The notes below the pieces were generated by a model, which ran no database searches, was not told the DNA's origin, and saw only the letters and a list, made by a program, of their open reading frames with translations. A program made the translations under genes and the position numbers. Below, piece by piece: positions 60,122 through 64,000 of a stretch of DNA of 64,000 bases. Positions within the stretch are counted from its first letter, which is position 1; the number at the start of each line of letters is the position of its first letter. The DNA comes from Alphaproteobacteria bacterium. Lineage in GTDB: Bacteria; Pseudomonadota; Alphaproteobacteria; Rhodospirillales; WMHbin7. The DNA lies in NCBI GenBank assembly GCA_015232335.1, contig JADFZV010000007.1, positions 52,107-116,106 on the forward strand. Reading direction: 5' to 3'.

Positions 60122-61327
60122 ATGCGTTTCTGGGCTTCACGTTTTCAAGCATATGCGGCTGTCATTCTGGGCCTTTTGGCCTTTGGGACGGATGTTTTTG
60201 CCCAAACCGCCCCGGCAGCCCTGGGTTTTCGGCTAGGCGACCATGGCCAGACGACAAGGCTTGTGCTTGATCTGACCCAGGAAGCCCCCTATCAAGTCCG
60301 CACCCTTGCCGGGCCGGATCGAATCGCCATCGACTTCCCGGGGCTGGAATGGCGTCTTGCCACCCCCCTTCCCAAGAAGGGGCTGGGATTGATCCGGTCC
60401 GTATATAAGGAGGGAGGGCAGAGTCTTGTTCTGGAGCTGGCCCGCCCGGCCAAACCAACCAAGGTCTTTTACCTAGCACCCGCCCAGGGGACATCCTGGC
60501 GCTTTGTCATGGACTTGGAACCTTCCAGCGCCAAGGAAAGCCAGAAGGCCGCCCGGGCCGATCTTCAATCCAAACCCGTTCAGGCCCCTGCCTTGGGCGC
60601 CAAGCCCGCCGCCAAGCCGACGGGCCAATCAGCGGCGGCCCCTGCCAGCCCCCCCCCTGTGAAGGCGATTCCGGTGATCGCCCTTGATCCCGGGCACGGC
60701 GGGATTGATCCCGGCGCCATCGGGGCCAGCGGGGTCTATGAAAAGAACATCACTCTGGCCATGGCCCGCGAATTGAAAGAACGCATCGAGCAGACGGGGC
60801 GTTTCAAGGCCGTGCTGACGCGCGACCGCGATGTTTTCCTGAAGCTGCGAGATCGCGTGGCCAAGGCCCGTGCGGCGGGTGCTGACCTCTTCATTTCGCT
60901 GCATGCCGATGCCCATGGGAACGAGCAGCTTTCCGGCCTGTCGGTTTATACTTTGTCCGAAAAGGCCTCGGACGCCGAGGCCGAGCTTCTGGCCGAAAAG
61001 GAAAACAAGGCCGACCTGATTGCAGGTATCGACCTGTCCCATGAGGCGCCCGAGGTCGCAAATATCCTGATCGATCTGGCCCAGCGCGAAACCATGAATC
61101 TGTCGGCCAGCTTTGCTGGAAAAACGGTGGCCGAATTGGGCCAGCAGGTCAAGCTGCTCTCGAACACGCACCGCTTCGCAGGCTTTGCCGTTCTGAAGGC
61201 GCCGGACGTTCCTTCCGTGCTGCTTGAACTGGGCTATCTGTCCAACCCCCGCGAGGAACAGCTTTTGAAGACCGAAGCCTATCGGGCCAAGCTGTCCCTG
61301 GCGGTCGTCAAGGGCCTCGACGCCTAG
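60122..61327 (+). CDS. N-acetylmuramoyl-L-alanine amidase with AMIN domain
   Basis: AMIN-like RLVLDLTQEAPYQVRTLAGPDRIAIDFPG; amidase_3 IALDPGHGGIDPGAIGASGVYEKNITLAMARELKERI...SVLLELGYLSNPREE. Confidence 0.94.
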   Translation: MRFWASRFQAYAAVILGLLAFGTDVFAQTAPAALGFRLGDHGQTTRLVLDLTQEAPYQVRTLAGPDRIAIDFPGLEWRLATPLPKKGLGLIRSVYKEGGQSLVLELARPAKPTKVFYLAPAQGTSWRFVMDLEPSSAKESQKAARADLQSKPVQAPALGAKPAAKPTGQSAAAPASPPPVKAIPVIALDPGHGGIDPGAIGASGVYEKNITLAMARELKERIEQTGRFKAVLTRDRDVFLKLRDRVAKARAAGADLFISLHADAHGNEQLSGLSVYTLSEKASDAEAELLAEKENKADLIAGIDLSHEAPEVANILIDLAQRETMNLSASFAGKTVAELGQQVKLLSNTHRFAGFAVLKAPDVPSVLLELGYLSNPREEQLLKTEAYRAKLSLAVVKGLDA

Positions 61328-61356
61328 TTCGATCAGCTTCGCAAGGCCAGCCCCCC

Positions 61357-63810
61357 ATGATCCGCCTGCTGCGCCTGCTGGGAATTCTGGTGCTGCTAGT
61401 GCTGCTGGGTGGTCTGATGGCCGGAGCGGGCGGGCTGGCCCTGTTCTATCATTATGGCCGCGGCCTGCCCGATTTTGCCCAGTTGGCTGATTATCAGCCC
61501 CCGGTTTCAACCCGCATCCATGCCGGAGACGGGCGTCTGCTGACGGAATATGCCATCGAGAAGCGGGCCTTCGTACCCATCGGGGCCATTCCCAAGCGAG
61601 TGATCGACGCCTTTCTGTCGGCCGAGGACAAAAGCTTCTACACCCATCCCGGCATTGACCCTCTGGGCATTTTGCGCGCCGTCATCGTCAATGTGAAAAA
61701 CCTGGGGGGGGCTCGCCGCCCAGTTGGCGCCTCGACCATTACCCAGCAGGTGGCCAAGAATTTCCTGCTGACCAACGAAGTCTCGATCGAGCGCAAGGTC
61801 AAGGAAATGATCCTGGCCTTCAGAATCGAGCGCGCATTCACCAAGGATCACATCCTCGAACTTTATATGAACGAGATCTATCTCGGCATCGGCGCTTATG
61901 GCGTTGCCGCGGCGGCGCTGCATTATTTCGACAAGCCGCTCGACGAGTTGACCCTGGCTGAGGCGGCCTATCTGGCCGCCCTGCCCAAGGCGCCCAACAA
62001 CTACCACCCCCAGCGCTTTCCCGATGCCGCCAAGTCACGGCGCGATTGGGTGCTTGAGCGCATGCAAGAAGACGGCGTCATCAGCGCCGCCGAAGCCGAG
62101 GCCTCCAAGGCCGAGCGCCTGGTCATGCGCCCCAGGCCCGACGACATCTATGTGCGGGGGGCCGACTGGTTTGCCGAGGAAGTGCGGCGCAGGCTGGCCA
62201 AAAGCTATGGCGAGACGACGCTTTACAAAGGGGGGCTTTCGGTCAGGACCAGCCTTGACCCCAGACTGCAAGTCATCGCCGACCGCGTGCTTCGCCAGGG
62301 CCTGATCTCTTATGACCGCCGCCACGGATGGCGTGGCCCGCTAGGCCGCGTCCAGCTTGGCGCGGATTGGACGACCCAACTAGCTCAGGTAGCGCCTCCC
62401 GGCGGCATCGATCCATGGGAAACCGCCATCGTGCTGGCCGTCGGCGAGAATTACGCCGATATCGGCCTGATCGACGGACAGCGGGGGCGCATTCCCTGGA
62501 CGGAATTGCATTGGGCGCGCCCCGCCTTGGAAGAGCAGGAAGTGGGGCCTTCCCCCAAACGGGCCTCGGACGTGGTGAAACCGGGCGATGTGGTGGCGGT
62601 TGAGCCGGTAAGAGCCAGCGCCGACGGCACGGCCTATCCCGCCCGCAGCTTCGCCCTGCGACAACCCCCCAAGATCGAAGGCGCTCTGGTTGCCATGGAC
62701 CCCCATACCGGGCGCGTGCTAGCACTTTCGGGCGGATTCGCCTATGCCCGCAGCCAGTTCAACCGGGCCACCCAGGCCATGCGCCAACCCGGATCTTCCT
62801 TCAAGCCCTTCATCTATCTGGCCGCACTCGATGCCGGCTATTCCCCCTCGAGCCTGATTCTCGACGCGCCCTTTGTGATGGAGCAGGCCCCGGGCCTTCC
62901 CAAATGGAAGCCGCAAAATTACACGGGCGAGTTCTACGGCCCCTCGACCATGCGCACCGGCATCGAGAAATCCAGAAACCTGATGACCGTGCGTCTGGCC
63001 CAGGCCATCGGCATGGACAAGGTTGCCGATTATGCCCAGCGCTTCGGCATCACCCCCAACCTGCAACCGGTTCTGTCGATGGCGCTGGGGGCGGGCGAGA
63101 CCACGGTGCTCAATCTGACCAGCGCCTATGCCATGATCGTCAATGGCGGGCGGCGCGTCACCCCCTCGCTGATCGACCGCGTTCAAGACCGCAATGGCAA
63201 AACCGTCTACCGGCACGACAACCGGCGTGGCGATGGCTGTCAGGCCGCCTTTTGGACCAATCAGCCCCCTCCGGTCATTCCCGACTCGCGCGAATTCGTC
63301 ACCGATCCCTTAAGCGCCTATCAGATGATCTCGATGCTGCAAGGCGTGGTCGAACGCGGCACGGGCGCCATCGTCTCGCAGGTCGGAAAGCCCCTGGCGG
63401 GCAAAACCGGAACCTCCAACGATTTCAGAGACGCCTGGTTCATGGGCTTCTCGCCCGATTTCGTGGTGGGCGTCTTTACGGGCTTCGACGATCCGCTGAC
63501 CCTTGGCAAAAAGGAAACCGGCTCGGCCGTGGCGGCCCCCATCTTTCGCGATTTCATGAAAGAAGCCCTTTCCGACAAGCCCGCCACGCCTTTCCGCATT
63601 CCCCCCGGCATTCGTCTGGTGCGAGTCAGCCACGCCACGGGACGTCCGGCGGCACCTGGCGAGAAAGACGCCATTCTGGAGGCCTTCAAGCCCGATCAGG
63701 CGCCCGGCGCCGAAGGCAGCGTTCTGGAAGGAGTCGGCATGGCGCCCATGGAAGGCGAAGTTCACGAGGACAACAGTTCCTCAACGCCGACGGCTGGCGG
63801 GTTGTATTAA
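61357..63810 (+). CDS. mrcA: penicillin-binding protein 1A
   Basis: AFLSAEDKSFYTHPGIDPLGILRAVIVNVKNLGGARRPVGASTITQQVAKNFLLTNE; transpeptidase RQPGSSFKPFIYLAAL, GKTGTSNDFRDAWFMGF. Confidence 0.97.
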   Translation: MIRLLRLLGILVLLVLLGGLMAGAGGLALFYHYGRGLPDFAQLADYQPPVSTRIHAGDGRLLTEYAIEKRAFVPIGAIPKRVIDAFLSAEDKSFYTHPGIDPLGILRAVIVNVKNLGGARRPVGASTITQQVAKNFLLTNEVSIERKVKEMILAFRIERAFTKDHILELYMNEIYLGIGAYGVAAAALHYFDKPLDELTLAEAAYLAALPKAPNNYHPQRFPDAAKSRRDWVLERMQEDGVISAAEAEASKAERLVMRPRPDDIYVRGADWFAEEVRRRLAKSYGETTLYKGGLSVRTSLDPRLQVIADRVLRQGLISYDRRHGWRGPLGRVQLGADWTTQLAQVAPPGGIDPWETAIVLAVGENYADIGLIDGQRGRIPWTELHWARPALEEQEVGPSPKRASDVVKPGDVVAVEPVRASADGTAYPARSFALRQPPKIEGALVAMDPHTGRVLALSGGFAYARSQFNRATQAMRQPGSSFKPFIYLAALDAGYSPSSLILDAPFVMEQAPGLPKWKPQNYTGEFYGPSTMRTGIEKSRNLMTVRLAQAIGMDKVADYAQRFGITPNLQPVLSMALGAGETTVLNLTSAYAMIVNGGRRVTPSLIDRVQDRNGKTVYRHDNRRGDGCQAAFWTNQPPPVIPDSREFVTDPLSAYQMISMLQGVVERGTGAIVSQVGKPLAGKTGTSNDFRDAWFMGFSPDFVVGVFTGFDDPLTLGKKETGSAVAAPIFRDFMKEALSDKPATPFRIPPGIRLVRVSHATGRPAAPGEKDAILEAFKPDQAPGAEGSVLEGVGMAPMEGEVHEDNSSSTPTAGGLY

Positions 63811-63837
63811 GTCCGTAGCTTTGTTATACCCCCCAGC

Positions 63838-64000
63838 ATGAAAGCCGAAACCGAAGCCCTGGCCCAAAAGATTCAGCAGTCGATGGCACTGCTGAGGAGG
63901 CATCTTTGACTGGGATCAAGCCGTCCGCCGTTTGGAAGAACTGAACGCTTCCGCTGAAGACCCCGCCCTTTGGAACGATGCGGCCAAGGCGCAGAAAATC
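63838..64000 (+). CDS. prfB: peptide chain release factor 2 (partial, with programmed +1 frameshift)
   Basis: MKAETEALAQKIQQSMALLRRHL then in-frame TGA, then +1 frame DWDQAVRRLEELNASAEDPALWNDAAKAQKI. Confidence 0.96.
63895..63910 (+). promoter_or_regulatory. prfB programmed +1 frameshift signal
   Basis: AGGAGG CAT CTT TGA C: internal SD-like AGGAGG, slippery CTT-T, UGA stop at 63907-63909. Confidence 0.95.

Overview
High-GC alphaproteobacterial (probably Rhodospirillales-like) chromosomal window, almost fully coding. Main blocks in order: TCA genes sucA(partial)-sucD-sucC-mdh (-); an orphan periplasmic binding protein; a 269-bp TIR-bounded MITE-like element; a PaaX-type regulator divergent from a liv-type ABC transporter operon; a PPi-type phosphofructokinase; an unusual pseudo-receiver/Pro-Ala linker/pentapeptide-repeat protein; a small accessory patch (HigBA, REP-like repeat, AT-rich broken membrane-protein gene, HlyC-like acyltransferase, HlyD remnant, palindromic repeat); a flagellar cluster fliF-fliG-fliH-fliN-flbD-flhA-flhF-flhG-fliK (-); dcd, murA, an OYE-family oxidoreductase; an MNT/HEPN cassette bounded by 24-bp repeats of the iscX 3' end; cysE-iscR-iscS-iscU-iscA-hscB-hscA-fdx-iscX (-); anmK, tyrS, an AsmA/DUF3971 protein, glnE, bcp, a DUF455 protein, bacteriohemerythrin, an OmpR-type regulator; a four-gene exported operon (DUF4384-like protein, papain-like C1 peptidase, OmpA-like protein, caspase-like C14 protein); rne, amidase, PBP1A and the start of prfB with its programmed frameshift. 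Most notable: (1) the exported papain/OmpA/caspase operon; (2) iscX flanked by two apparent insertions, one of them a TA cassette with att-like repeats; (3) the cloverleaf-like MITE that supplies stop codons to both convergent neighbours; (4) the pseudo-receiver pentapeptide protein; (5) several frameshifts that may be real or sequence errors. No rRNA, tRNA or CRISPR was recognised. All family names come from reading the translations, not from database searches.
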